Source: Micromonospora costi
Lineage (GTDB): Bacteria; Actinomycetota; Actinomycetes; Mycobacteriales; Micromonosporaceae
Direction of reading: 5' to 3'
Length of the DNA stretch: 64,000 nt
NCBI RefSeq assembly: GCF_003626655.1
Contig: NZ_RBAN01000001.1
Span: forward strand, 248,001-312,000
Shown here: positions 48,280 to 58,891 of the stretch, piece by piece
Layout: the number at the start of each line of letters is the position of its first letter
Position numbering within the stretch: position 1 is the first letter of the stretch
The notes under the pieces: generated by a model
Database searches by the model: none
What the model was told of the DNA's origin: nothing
The model's input: the letters and a program-made list of their open reading frames with translations, nothing else
Position numbers and translations under genes: made by a program

Positions 48280-49563
48280 ATGGCGGTAACGCGGTCGGCG
48301 CTACTGGCCCGCAACCGGGACTTCCGCCGCTTCTGGGCGGGTCACACGGTGTCGGTGCTGGGCACCCAGATCACCGCGGTCGCGTTGCCCCTGGTGGCCT
48401 CGCTGACCCTGGGCGCCGGAGCGGCCGGCGTCGCGGCCATCGCCACCGCGACGTTCCTGCCGAACCTGCTGTTGCCGTTGCTCGTCGGGCACTGGCTCGA
48501 ACGGCGACGCCGCCGGCGGGTCATGGTGGTCGCCGACCTGGTGCGCGCCGTCGCGCTCGCCGCGGTGCCGGTCGCGTACCTGGCCGACCTGCTCTCCGTG
48601 CCGCTGCTGGTCACGGTGGCGCTCGTCGTCGGCGCCGCGAGCGTGGTGTTCGACGTCGGCAGCTTCGCCTACGTGCCGTCGTTGGTCGACGAGGCGGACC
48701 TGGGCGCGGCCAACCGGGCGACCCAGGGCTCGTACACGGCCGCGCAGGTCGCCGGGCCCGGGCTCGCCGGCGGGCTGGCCCAACTCGTCGGGCCGGCACT
48801 GACCGTCGCCCTGGACGCCGTGAGTTATCTGGCCAGCGCGCTCGGGGTGGCCGGGGCACGGCGTCCCGAGCCCGCACCGCCGCGCGACGAGGACACCACG
48901 GGCATCTTCGGCGGCCTGCGGATCATCGCCGGAAACCCGTGGCTGCGGGCGCTCACCGCGCACGCCACGATCTACAACGGCGCGTCCCAGATCCTCACGG
49001 TGAACCTGGTCGTGTACGCGGTGACCGACCGGGGGCTCGGGGCGGGCCTGTTCGGTCTGGCGCTGAGCGCCTCCGGCGCCGGCGCCCTGCTCGGCACCCT
49101 CGTCTCGCTCCGACTGGCCACCCGGTTCGGGTTCGGCCGGACCTTCGTGGGCGCGCTCGTGCTCTCCACCGGCGCGCCGCTGCTCATCGCCGCGCTGCCG
49201 GGCACCGGTTCGGCCCTGGCCGCCGGGCTGGCGCTGGTCCAGCTGGCGAGCGGGACCGGCCTCGGCGTGGCCAACGTGCTCTCGGTGACCCTGCGCCAGA
49301 TCGTGATCCCGCGGGGCGGCCTGGCCCGCAGCAACGGCGGCTACCGCTTGCTGATCTTCGGCGTGCTGCCGCTGGGCAGCGCGCTCGGCGGGGTCCTCGG
49401 CCAGACCGCCGGCAGCCGGGTCGGGGTGGCCGTCGGGGCGGCCGGCCTCGCGGCGTCCGCCGTGCCGATGCTCGGGCGCCGGATCCGGAGGCTGCGCCGG
49501 GCCGAGGAGGCGAGGGCGGTCACCCCGCGACCGGACGAGCCCGCGCGGGAGCCGGCCCGCTGA
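48280..49563 (+). CDS. MFS efflux transporter (EntS/MFS_3-like)
   Basis: A 427-residue transporter with about 12 helices. The start LLARNRDFRRFWAGHTVSVLG and QITAVALPLVASLTLGAGAA, then LERRRRRRVMVVADLVRA (motif A loop region) and ASVVFDVGSFAYVPSLVDE are typical of the EntS/MefA-like MFS branch that exports siderophores or drugs. A polar tail rich in Arg/Pro/Glu follows. GGAAGGAG gives the ATG. It is divergent from the CGNR regulator. The substrate is unknown. Confidence 0.9.
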   Translation: MAVTRSALLARNRDFRRFWAGHTVSVLGTQITAVALPLVASLTLGAGAAGVAAIATATFLPNLLLPLLVGHWLERRRRRRVMVVADLVRAVALAAVPVAYLADLLSVPLLVTVALVVGAASVVFDVGSFAYVPSLVDEADLGAANRATQGSYTAAQVAGPGLAGGLAQLVGPALTVALDAVSYLASALGVAGARRPEPAPPRDEDTTGIFGGLRIIAGNPWLRALTAHATIYNGASQILTVNLVVYAVTDRGLGAGLFGLALSASGAGALLGTLVSLRLATRFGFGRTFVGALVLSTGAPLLIAALPGTGSALAAGLALVQLASGTGLGVANVLSVTLRQIVIPRGGLARSNGGYRLLIFGVLPLGSALGGVLGQTAGSRVGVAVGAAGLAASAVPMLGRRIRRLRRAEEARAVTPRPDEPAREPAR

Positions 49564-49624
49564 GCGCGGGCGGCCGGTAAACCAGGAGGCGCTCCCGGGG
49601 CCGCGGACTAATCTTGGCCACGAC

Positions 49625-52600
49625 ATGCAGAATCCAGCCGCACCCGCCGCGTCGGACACCGTACGCGAGCTGCACCGCCGCCTCTCCCCCCTGATGTTCC
49701 GCGACCAGCGCCGGCTCCAGCGGCGCCTGGACGGCGCCCGGAAGCTGCGCGACCCGCAGCGGCGGGACGAGGCGCTCGCCGAGATCACCGCCGAGGTCGA
49801 GCGGGCCGAGCAGCGGCTGGCCGCGCGCCGCGCCGCCGTGCCGGTGGTGACCTACCCGGCCGGGCTGCCGGTCAGCGAGCGCAAGGACGACATCGCGGCC
49901 GCGATCCGGGACCACCAGGTGGTGATCGTGGCCGGCGAGACGGGCTCCGGCAAGACCACCCAGCTGCCCAAGATCTGCCTGGAGCTGGGGCGCGGTGTGC
50001 ACGGGCTGGTCGGGCACACCCAGCCCCGGCGGCTGGCCGCGCGGACGGTCGCCGACCGGATCGCCGAGGAGCTGGGCACCGAGCTGGGGGACGTGGTCGG
50101 CTACAAGGTCCGCTTCACCGACCAGGTGAGCGACCGCAGCCTGGTCAAGCTCATGACCGACGGCATCCTGCTTGCCGAGCTGCAGACCGACCGGATGCTG
50201 CGCCAGTACGACACGCTGATCATCGACGAGGCCCACGAGCGCAGCCTCAACATCGACTTCATCCTCGGCTACCTGAAGCAACTCCTCCCCCGACGGCCGG
50301 ACCTCAAGGTGGTCATCACGTCGGCCACCATCGAGACCGACCGGTTCGCGCGCCACTTCGCCGACGCCGACGGCAACCCGGCCCCGGTCATCGAGGTGTC
50401 CGGCCGGACCTATCCGGTGGAGGTGCGCTACCGGCCGCTGGTGGAGGTCACCGGGTCCGAGGAGGACGACGGGGACGAGGAGAACGTCCGGGACCAGATC
50501 CAGGCGATCGGGGACGCCGTCGAGGAACTGGCCGCGGAGGGGCCGGGCGACGTCCTGGTCTTCCTCAGCGGCGAGCGGGAGATCCGGGACACCGCCGACG
50601 CGCTCGGCCGGCTGGTCGAGAAGAAGCCGGCGTTGCGCGGCACCGAGATCCTGCCGTTGTACGCCCGGCTGTCCGCGGCCGAGCAGCACCGGGTGTTCGC
50701 CTCGCACCGGGGGCGGCGGGTGGTGCTCGCCACGAACGTGGCGGAGACCTCGCTGACCGTCCCCGGCATCAAGTACGTGGTCGACCCGGGCACCGCCCGG
50801 ATCTCCCGGTACAGCAACCGGCTCAAGGTGCAGCGCCTGCCGATCGAGCCGGTCTCGCAGGCGTCGGCCAACCAGCGCAAGGGCCGCTGCGGCCGCACCT
50901 CCGACGGCATCTGCATCCGCCTCTACGACGAGCAGGACTTCCTCTCGCGTCCCGAGTTCACCGACCCGGAGATCCTGCGGACCAACCTCGCCTCGGTCAT
51001 CCTCCAGATGACCGCGATCGGGCTCGGTGACATCGCCGCGTTCCCGTTCATCGACCCGCCGGACCGCCGCAACGTCGCCGACGGCGTCAACCTGCTGCAC
51101 GAGCTGGGCGCCCTCGATCCGGCCGAGACCGACCCGGCGAAGCGGCTGACCGCGCTCGGGCGGCGGCTCGCCCAGCTGCCCGTGGACCCCCGGCTGGCCC
51201 GCATGGTCGTCGAGGGCGAGCGCAACGGCTGCGCCACCGAGGTCATGGTGATCGCCGCCGCGCTCTCCATTCAGGACCCTCGCGAGCGGCCCGCCGACAG
51301 GCAGGCCCAGGCCGACCAGGCGCACGCCCGGTTCGCCGACCGGGAGTCGGACTTCGTCGCGTACCTGAACCTGTGGCGCTACCTGCGGGAACAGCAGCGG
51401 GCCCTGTCCTCCAGCGCGTTCCGTCGGATGTGCAAGGCGGAGTACCTGAACTACCTGCGGGTGCGCGAGTGGCAGGACATCGTGAGCCAGCTGCGCCAGG
51501 TGCTGCGTACGCCCGAACAGGGCCGCGGCGGGCGACCGGCGCGCGAGGCCGGCGCCACCGACGGCCGGCGCGGCGGTGGCGCGGACCTGCCGGAGGAGAT
51601 CGACACCCCGAAGGTGCACCAGTCGCTGCTGCCCGGGCTGCTCTCGCACGTCGGGCTCAAGGACCCGCAGAAGAACGAGTACCTGGGCGCGCGGGGCGCG
51701 AAGTTCGGGCTGTTCCCCGGCTCCGCGCTGTTCCGCAAGCCGCCGCGCTGGGTGATGGCCGCCGAGCTGGTCGAGACCTCCCGCCTGTGGGGCCGGATCG
51801 CCGGCCGGGTCGAGCCGGAGTGGGTCGAGCCCCTCGCGCAGCACCTGGTGAAGCGCAGCTACAGCGAGCCGCACTGGGAGAAGAAGCAGGCCGCCGTGAT
51901 GGCGTACGAGAAGGTCACGCTGTACGGCATCCCGCTGGTCACCTCCCGGAAGGTCAACTTCGGCCGGATCGACCCGGCGCTGAGCCGCGAGCTGTTCATC
52001 CGGCACGCGCTCGTCGAGGGCGACTGGCAGACCCACCACCACTTCTGGCGGGACAACCAGCGACTGCTCACCGAGATCGAGGAGCTGGAGAACCGGGCCC
52101 GCCGCCGGGACATCCTCGTCGACGACCAGACCATCTTCGACTTCTACGACGCCCGGATCCCCGCCGACGTCGTCTCCGGCCGCCACTTCGACGCGTGGTG
52201 GAAGAAGACCCGCCGGGAGCGGCCCGACCTGCTCACCTTCACTCGCGAGCTGCTGGTCAACGCCGGGCGCGGCGGGGTGGACGAGGCCGACTACCCCGAC
52301 GAGTGGCGCGCCGACGGCGTGGCCCTTCCGCTGACCTACCGGTTCGAACCGGGCACCGCGACCGACGGGGTCACCGTCGACATCCCGCTGCCGCTGCTCA
52401 ACCAGGTGCCGGCGGAGAGCTTCGACTGGCAGGTGCCGGGGCTGCGCGAGGAACTGGTCGTCGCGCTGATCCGCTCGCTGCCCAAGGCGCTGCGCCGCAA
52501 CTTCGTCCCGGTCCCCGACTACGCCCGGGCCGCGCTCGCGGCGATGCCCGCCGGCGAGGAGCCGCTGCTGGACGCGCTGACCCGGCAGCTGCGCCGGATG

Positions 52601-53653
52601 ACCGGGGTCACGGTGCCGCGGGACGCGTGGGACACCGCGAAGCTGCCGCCGCACCTGCGGGTGACGTTCCGGGTGCTCGGCGAGGACGAGAAGCCGGTGG
52701 CCGAGGGCAAGGACCTGCCGGCGCTGCAACGCGAGCTCCGGCAGGAGGTACGCCAGGTCGTGGCGGCGGCCGCGCCGGACGTGGCCCGCACCGGGCTGCG
52801 CGAGTGGAGCATCGGCACCCTGCCCCGCACCATCGAGCAGGTCCGGGCCGGGTACGCGGTGACCGCGTACCCGGGGCTCGTCGACGAGGGCGCCACCGTC
52901 GGCGTACGGGTCTTCGACTCGGCGGCCGAGGCGGAGGCGGCGCACTGGGCCGGCACCCGGCGGCTACTGCGGTTGACCGTGCCGTCGCCCGCGAAGTTCC
53001 TCCAGGGGCGGCTGTCCAACGAGGCGAAGCTGGCGCTGTCGCGCAACCCGCACGGCGGGGTGCAGGCGTTGATCGAGGACGCGGCCGGCGCGGCGATCGA
53101 CAAACTGGTCGCCGACGCGGGCGGCCCGGCGTGGGACGCCGACGGGTTCGCGGCGCTGCGCGAGCGGGTCCGGGCCGACCTGGTCGACACGGTCGTCGAG
53201 GTGATGGACCGGGCCCGGCGGGTGCTCGCCGCCGCGTACGCGGTGGAGCAGCGCCTCGGCCGGACGCAGAACCTCGCGGTGGTGGCCGCCCTCGCCGACA
53301 TCCGCGCCCAGCTCACCGGCCTGGTGCACGCCGGTTTCCTCACCGAGGCCGGGTACGCCCGCCTGCCCGACCTGCTGCGCTACCTCACCGCGATCGAGCG
53401 GCGGCTGGACCGGCTGCCCGGCAACCCGCAGCGGGACAAGCAGCAGCAGGACCGGATCGCCGTGGTGCAGAAGGAGTACCAGGACATGCTCGCCGCGCTG
53501 CCGGCCGCGAGGCGACAGTCGGCGGCGGTCCGGCAGATCCGCTGGATGATCGAGGAGCTGCGGGTGAACGTCTTCGCCCAGGCGCTCGGCACCCCGTACC
53601 CCGTGTCGGAGCAGCGCATCTACCGGGCCATGGACGAGGCCGAGGGCCGCTGA
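49625..53653 (+). CDS. hrpA: ATP-dependent RNA helicase HrpA
   Basis: A 1342-residue DEAH-box helicase of normal HrpA length. Motif I IVAGETGSGKTTQLPKI, Ia TQPRRLAARTVA, II LIIDEAHERSLNIDFIL, III TSATIETDRFARHF, V TNVAETSLTVPGI and VI QRKGRCGRTSDGI occupy residues about 85-440. Helicase-associated 2, OB-fold and the long HrpA-specific C-terminus follow (VTVPRDAWDTAKLPPHLRVT). Known HrpA proteins act in mRNA processing and resolution of stalled ribosomes. TAATCT lies 10 nt ahead of the ATG. With HrpB at 16673, both paralogues are present. Confidence 0.96.
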   Translation: MQNPAAPAASDTVRELHRRLSPLMFRDQRRLQRRLDGARKLRDPQRRDEALAEITAEVERAEQRLAARRAAVPVVTYPAGLPVSERKDDIAAAIRDHQVVIVAGETGSGKTTQLPKICLELGRGVHGLVGHTQPRRLAARTVADRIAEELGTELGDVVGYKVRFTDQVSDRSLVKLMTDGILLAELQTDRMLRQYDTLIIDEAHERSLNIDFILGYLKQLLPRRPDLKVVITSATIETDRFARHFADADGNPAPVIEVSGRTYPVEVRYRPLVEVTGSEEDDGDEENVRDQIQAIGDAVEELAAEGPGDVLVFLSGEREIRDTADALGRLVEKKPALRGTEILPLYARLSAAEQHRVFASHRGRRVVLATNVAETSLTVPGIKYVVDPGTARISRYSNRLKVQRLPIEPVSQASANQRKGRCGRTSDGICIRLYDEQDFLSRPEFTDPEILRTNLASVILQMTAIGLGDIAAFPFIDPPDRRNVADGVNLLHELGALDPAETDPAKRLTALGRRLAQLPVDPRLARMVVEGERNGCATEVMVIAAALSIQDPRERPADRQAQADQAHARFADRESDFVAYLNLWRYLREQQRALSSSAFRRMCKAEYLNYLRVREWQDIVSQLRQVLRTPEQGRGGRPAREAGATDGRRGGGADLPEEIDTPKVHQSLLPGLLSHVGLKDPQKNEYLGARGAKFGLFPGSALFRKPPRWVMAAELVETSRLWGRIAGRVEPEWVEPLAQHLVKRSYSEPHWEKKQAAVMAYEKVTLYGIPLVTSRKVNFGRIDPALSRELFIRHALVEGDWQTHHHFWRDNQRLLTEIEELENRARRRDILVDDQTIFDFYDARIPADVVSGRHFDAWWKKTRRERPDLLTFTRELLVNAGRGGVDEADYPDEWRADGVALPLTYRFEPGTATDGVTVDIPLPLLNQVPAESFDWQVPGLREELVVALIRSLPKALRRNFVPVPDYARAALAAMPAGEEPLLDALTRQLRRMTGVTVPRDAWDTAKLPPHLRVTFRVLGEDEKPVAEGKDLPALQRELRQEVRQVVAAAAPDVARTGLREWSIGTLPRTIEQVRAGYAVTAYPGLVDEGATVGVRVFDSAAEAEAAHWAGTRRLLRLTVPSPAKFLQGRLSNEAKLALSRNPHGGVQALIEDAAGAAIDKLVADAGGPAWDADGFAALRERVRADLVDTVVEVMDRARRVLAAAYAVEQRLGRTQNLAVVAALADIRAQLTGLVHAGFLTEAGYARLPDLLRYLTAIERRLDRLPGNPQRDKQQQDRIAVVQKEYQDMLAALPAARRQSAAVRQIRWMIEELRVNVFAQALGTPYPVSEQRIYRAMDEAEGR

Positions 53654-53751
53654 GCCGACTTCCGGCCCGGTGGTGTGGCGGCGGGCGGATCGGGAACACG
53701 CTCGCCCTCGCGTGCCGTCGGGGCGCGCCGACCGGGTGAGGAGACCAGCCC

Positions 53752-54732
53752 GTGCCCACCGCCCGCGCGCCCGTCGGACCCGCCCCCGCCACCGGAACCG
53801 CCGGGCGGCCCCGAGCGGCCCGCGGACCGGCCGTCGTCCGCGTCGCCGGGCTGGTCGTGGCCGGCGTGGCGATGCTCCTGTTCGGCGTCCTGCACCTGCC
53901 CGGGAGCCCGGTGCACCCGGTACGTGACACGGTCAGCGACTACGCGCTGTCGCGCACCGGGTGGCTGTTCGACGTGGCGGTGCTCGCGTTGGCCGCGGGA
54001 TCGGCGCTGCTGCTCGCCCCGGAGGTCCTCCGGTCGGGCCGGCCCGCCGCCCTCCGGCACCGGTTCGTGGCGGCCGGGCTGGGGGCCTGGTGCGTGGGGC
54101 TCGTGGTGCTGGTCGTCTTCCCCCGAGACCCGGTCGGCGCACCGGTGACGACGACCGGCGACATTCACCGCTGGGCCGCGGTGGCCGCCCTGTCCGGCCT
54201 GCCGCTCGGCGCGCTGCTGGCCGCCGTACGGCATCCGGGGCGCCTCGCCCGCGCGGTGGTCCTGGGTGCGGTCGCCTGCGCGGTCGCCATGGTCCCGTTC
54301 GTGGCCGCGTACCTCGTGGGCTCGCCGTTGCGCCCGTTCGTCGGCCTGATCGAACGCCTCGTCTGCCTCGGCGAGGTGGGCCTGCTGGTGCTCGTCGCCC
54401 ACCTGCGCCCTCGGGGTGTGGCCACCTACATCGGCTCGACGCCGGGTGGGAGTTCGCCGCCGGCGGTGGCGTCACGCACGTACTCGAGCAGGATGCGGCG
54501 CAGCTCCCGGCCGGCGTGGGTGGGCACCACGTCCCGCCGCCGTGCGACCGCGATGGTCCGGGTCACCCCGGGCGGCGCGAGCCGGGTGATCCGTACGCCG
54601 GGGCGGCGGGCGACCACGATGCCGGGAACGAGCGCGACGCCCAGGCCCGCCTCCACGAAGCTGAGCACCGCGTCCATCTCGCCGCCGTCGACGGCGAACG
54701 TCGGCTCGAAGCCGGCGGCGCGGCATGCCTGA
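53752..54732 (+). CDS. DUF998-like membrane protein with anomalous C-terminal extension
   Basis: A 326-codon frame. The first ~220 residues form a DUF998-type protein with six helices (VVRVAGLVVAGVAMLLFGVL, WLFDVAVLALAAGSALLL, GAWCVGLVVLVVFPRDP and so on), including the conserved HLPGSPVHPVRDTVSDYALS. After HLRPRG (about 54418) the frame continues another ~104 codons antisense to the LysR gene as Arg/Ser/Thr/Pro-rich sequence unlike the family. The true protein probably ends near residue 222 functionally; either a stop was lost or a real overlap exists. GTG at 53752 has GAGGAG 8 nt upstream. Confidence 0.7.
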   Translation: MPTARAPVGPAPATGTAGRPRAARGPAVVRVAGLVVAGVAMLLFGVLHLPGSPVHPVRDTVSDYALSRTGWLFDVAVLALAAGSALLLAPEVLRSGRPAALRHRFVAAGLGAWCVGLVVLVVFPRDPVGAPVTTTGDIHRWAAVAALSGLPLGALLAAVRHPGRLARAVVLGAVACAVAMVPFVAAYLVGSPLRPFVGLIERLVCLGEVGLLVLVAHLRPRGVATYIGSTPGGSSPPAVASRTYSSRMRRSSRPAWVGTTSRRRATAMVRVTPGGASRVIRTPGRRATTMPGTSATPRPASTKLSTASISPPSTANVGSKPAARHA

Positions 54733-55355
54733 ATCGTGGCGTCCCGGAGGTCGTATCCCTCGCGGAACATCACCATGGGTCGGTCCCGCAGGTCGGTGAT
54801 GCGCACCTCGCCGGTGCCGGTGGTGGCCGGCAGGTCCTCCAGCGAGGCCACCACGAGGCTCTCCCGCAGGATGGGGTCGGCGCGCAGCCCGGGGTCGGCG
54901 CCGGCGGCGGGCATGATGATGAGCGCGAGGTCGAGGTCGCCCCGCAGCAGGTCACGCACCAGATCCTGGGAGCCGCCCTCCTCGACCCGCAGGTCGATGA
55001 GGGGATGGGCGTCGCGGTACCGCCGCAGCACCGGCGGGGCGAGGGAGGTGGCCAGGCTGGGGGTGGCCCCGAGGCGTACGCGGCCACGGCGCAACCCGAC
55101 CAGTTCCTGCACCTCCCGGGTGGCGGTCTCCACGTCGGCGAGGATCCGCTTGGCCAACGGCAGGAGCACCTCGCCGGCCGCCGTGAGGGCGATGTTGCCC
55201 CTTACCCGCTCGAAGAGGGGCGCCCCGAGGTCGGCCTCCAGAGCGTGAATTTGCTTACTCAACGAGGGCTGGGTTATGCCGACGATGTCGGCCGCCTGGG
55301 TGAAATGTCGTACTTCGGCCACGGCAACGAAGTACCTCAGCTGATGTAGCTGCAT
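54426..55355 (-). CDS. LysR family transcriptional regulator, divergent from sdhCAB
   Basis: A 309-residue LTTR. N-terminal winged HTH: LRYFVAVAEVRHFTQAADIV, GITQPSLSKQIHALEADLGA, FERVRGNIALTAAG; effector domain about 92-300 (VRLGATPSLATSLAPPVLRR). Divergent orientation to succinate dehydrogenase suggests control of respiration or TCA flux; the ligand is unknown. On the minus strand TAGGCT (55367-55362) lies 6 nt before the ATG, giving a leaderless mRNA, and this -10 is inside a CATAG-C-CTATG palindrome, so autoregulation is likely. Confidence 0.92.
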   Translation of the reverse strand: MQLHQLRYFVAVAEVRHFTQAADIVGITQPSLSKQIHALEADLGAPLFERVRGNIALTAAGEVLLPLAKRILADVETATREVQELVGLRRGRVRLGATPSLATSLAPPVLRRYRDAHPLIDLRVEEGGSQDLVRDLLRGDLDLALIIMPAAGADPGLRADPILRESLVVASLEDLPATTGTGEVRITDLRDRPMVMFREGYDLRDATIQACRAAGFEPTFAVDGGEMDAVLSFVEAGLGVALVPGIVVARRPGVRITRLAPPGVTRTIAVARRRDVVPTHAGRELRRILLEYVRDATAGGELPPGVEPM

Positions 55356-55358
55356 CTA

Positions 55359-55374
55359 CATAGCCTATGTCTAT
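55359..55374. promoter_or_regulatory. LysR operator candidate between lysR and sdhC
   Basis: CATAG-C-CTATG (55359-55369) is a near-perfect palindrome, and ATAG (55360-55363) with CTAT (55371-55374) forms a wider T-N11-A-type dyad. It covers the lysR -10 region about 60 bp upstream of the sdhC start, the classical LTTR recognition site position for a divergent target. Confidence 0.6.
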
Positions 55375-55395
55375 CAAGACTGCGAGGTCGATGCA

Positions 55396-55433
55396 TTGGA
55401 CGACTGATCAAACTGCTCCTAGCGTCGGCCCTG
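55396..55433 (+). promoter_or_regulatory. sdhCAB promoter, leaderless start
   Basis: TTGGAC (55396-55401) and TAGCGT (55420-55425) are separated by 18 nt. The GTG of sdhC follows after 7 nt, so transcription would start at the initiation codon. Confidence 0.5.
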
Positions 55434-56125
55434 TGGTAGTCACGACGAGAACACGATCGCCCATCCGCTCGAACGTGGGCCTCAAGGCCCTCATGGCGGT
55501 GACGGGCATCATCCTGGTGCTGTTCCTCATCGCGCACATGCTGGGCAACCTGAAGTCCTTCGCGGGGCAGACGGCGTTCGACCACTACGCGCACTGGCTG
55601 CGGGACATCGGCAAGCCACTGCTGCCGGGCGTCTGGTTCCTCTGGATCCTCCGTGGCGTGCTGACCGTCGCCGTGATCGGGCACATCGCCGCCGCCACCG
55701 CGCTGGCCATGCGGGCGCGCGCCGCCCGCCCGGTCCGGTACGCCCACCGCGCGAAGGTCCAGGGCAGCTACGCGGCCCGCACGATGCGCTGGGGCGGCGT
55801 GATCATCCTGCTGTTCGTGATCTACCACCTCCTGGACCTGACCACCGGTCACCTCAACCCGGTCGGCGACCCGAGCAAGCCCTACGGCAACCTGGTCGCC
55901 GACTTCGCGCCGGAGCGCTGGTACGTCACGCTCTTCTACACCCTCGCGATCCTCGCCATCGGCTTCCACCTGCGGCACGGCGCGTTCAGCGCGTTCCGCA
56001 GCCTCGGCCAGCAGACCCCGCGGGGCGAGCGCCGGGCACGCGTCGCCGCGCTGGTCTTCGCCGTCGCGCTGTGCGCCGGCTACCTGGTGGTCCCGTTCGC
56101 CGTACTCACCGGATTGGTGTCCTGA
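55433..56125 (+). CDS. sdhC: Succinate dehydrogenase cytochrome b subunit
   Basis: A 230-residue membrane anchor of the five-helix, di-haem b type used with menaquinone. Helices include [20 protein letters not shown] (haem-ligand His in IAHMLGN), [20 protein letters not shown] (His) and [20 protein letters not shown] (His), plus [18 protein letters not shown] (His). Start is set at GTG 55433 from the promoter spacing; in-frame ATGs upstream at 55367 and 55391 would lie in or before the promoter. First gene of sdhCAB, 1 bp from sdhA. Confidence 0.92.
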   Translation: MVVTTRTRSPIRSNVGLKALMAVTGIILVLFLIAHMLGNLKSFAGQTAFDHYAHWLRDIGKPLLPGVWFLWILRGVLTVAVIGHIAAATALAMRARAARPVRYAHRAKVQGSYAARTMRWGGVIILLFVIYHLLDLTTGHLNPVGDPSKPYGNLVADFAPERWYVTLFYTLAILAIGFHLRHGAFSAFRSLGQQTPRGERRARVAALVFAVALCAGYLVVPFAVLTGLVS

Positions 56126-56126
56126 C

Positions 56127-58060
<1,934 letters not shown>

Positions 58061-58064
<4 letters not shown>

Positions 58065-58822
58065 ACCTGACCCTGCGCATCTGGCGCCAGTCCGGCCCCG
58101 AGGACAAGGGTCGGATGGTGACCTACCAGGTCGACGACGTGTCGCCGGACATGTCGTTCCTGGAGATGCTCGACGTGCTCAACGAACGCCTGATCCTCGC
58201 CGGCGAGGACCCGGTGGCGTTCGACCACGACTGCCGCGAGGGCATCTGCGGCATGTGCGGCATGATGATCAACGGACAGGCGCACGGGCCGCAGCGCGGC
58301 ACCACGGCCTGCCAGCTGCACATGCGGCAGTTCTCCGACGGCGACACCATCGACATCGAGCCGTGGCGCGCCCGGGCCTTCCCGGTCATCAAGGACCTGG
58401 TGGTCAACCGGGGCGCCTTCGACACGATCATCGCTGCCGGCGGGTACATCACCGCACCCACCGGCAGCGCGCCGGAGGCCCACTCGGTGCCGGTGGCCAA
58501 GGCCAACGCGGACGCGGCCTTCGAGGCGGCGGCCTGCATCGGCTGCGGCGCGTGCGTGGCAGCCTGCCCGAACGGCTCCGGCATGCTCTTCACCGCCGCC
58601 AAGGTCACCCAGCTCTCGCTGCTGCCTCAGGGCCAGCCGGAGCGCTACACCCGGGTGATCGGCATGGTCGACGCGCACGACGAGGCCGGCTTCGGTGGCT
58701 GCACCAACGCCGGCGAGTGCACCGTGGCCTGCCCGAAGGGCATCCCGCTCAACACCATCGGCCGTCTCAACCGGGACTACCTGACGGCCACCACGAAGGC
58801 GGCCGGCAAGCCCGGTTCCTGA
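58061..58822 (+). CDS. sdhB: Succinate dehydrogenase iron-sulphur subunit
   Basis: A 253-residue electron-transfer subunit. The plant-type [2Fe-2S] motif is [20 protein letters not shown] followed by the distal Cys; the ferredoxin half has [15 protein letters not shown] and [17 protein letters not shown] for the [4Fe-4S]/[3Fe-4S] centres. GTG at 58061 overlaps the sdhA stop, so translation is coupled. The operon ends with a 15-bp hairpin. Confidence 0.95.
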
Positions 58823-58835
58823 CCGGTCGTTCCGC

Positions 58836-58873
58836 ACGGCGGGCCGCCACCCCCGTGTGTGGCGGCCCGCCGT
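58836..58873 (+). terminator. Hairpin terminator of sdhCAB
   Basis: A perfect 15-bp stem, ACGGCGGGCCGCCAC (58836-58850) against 58859-58873, with an 8-nt loop, followed by CTTCCCG. It lies 13 nt after the sdhB stop and also faces the convergent CU044_5270-family gene. Confidence 0.8.
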
Positions 58874-58891
58874 CTTCCCGGCCGTACCGGT

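Noticed and set aside
49520..52945. A 1,141-codon open frame on the minus strand antisense to hrpA
   Set aside because: It has no family motif, shows the Arg/Gly/Pro/His-rich composition expected from reading GC3-rich genes backwards, and covers the intact, motif-complete HrpA.
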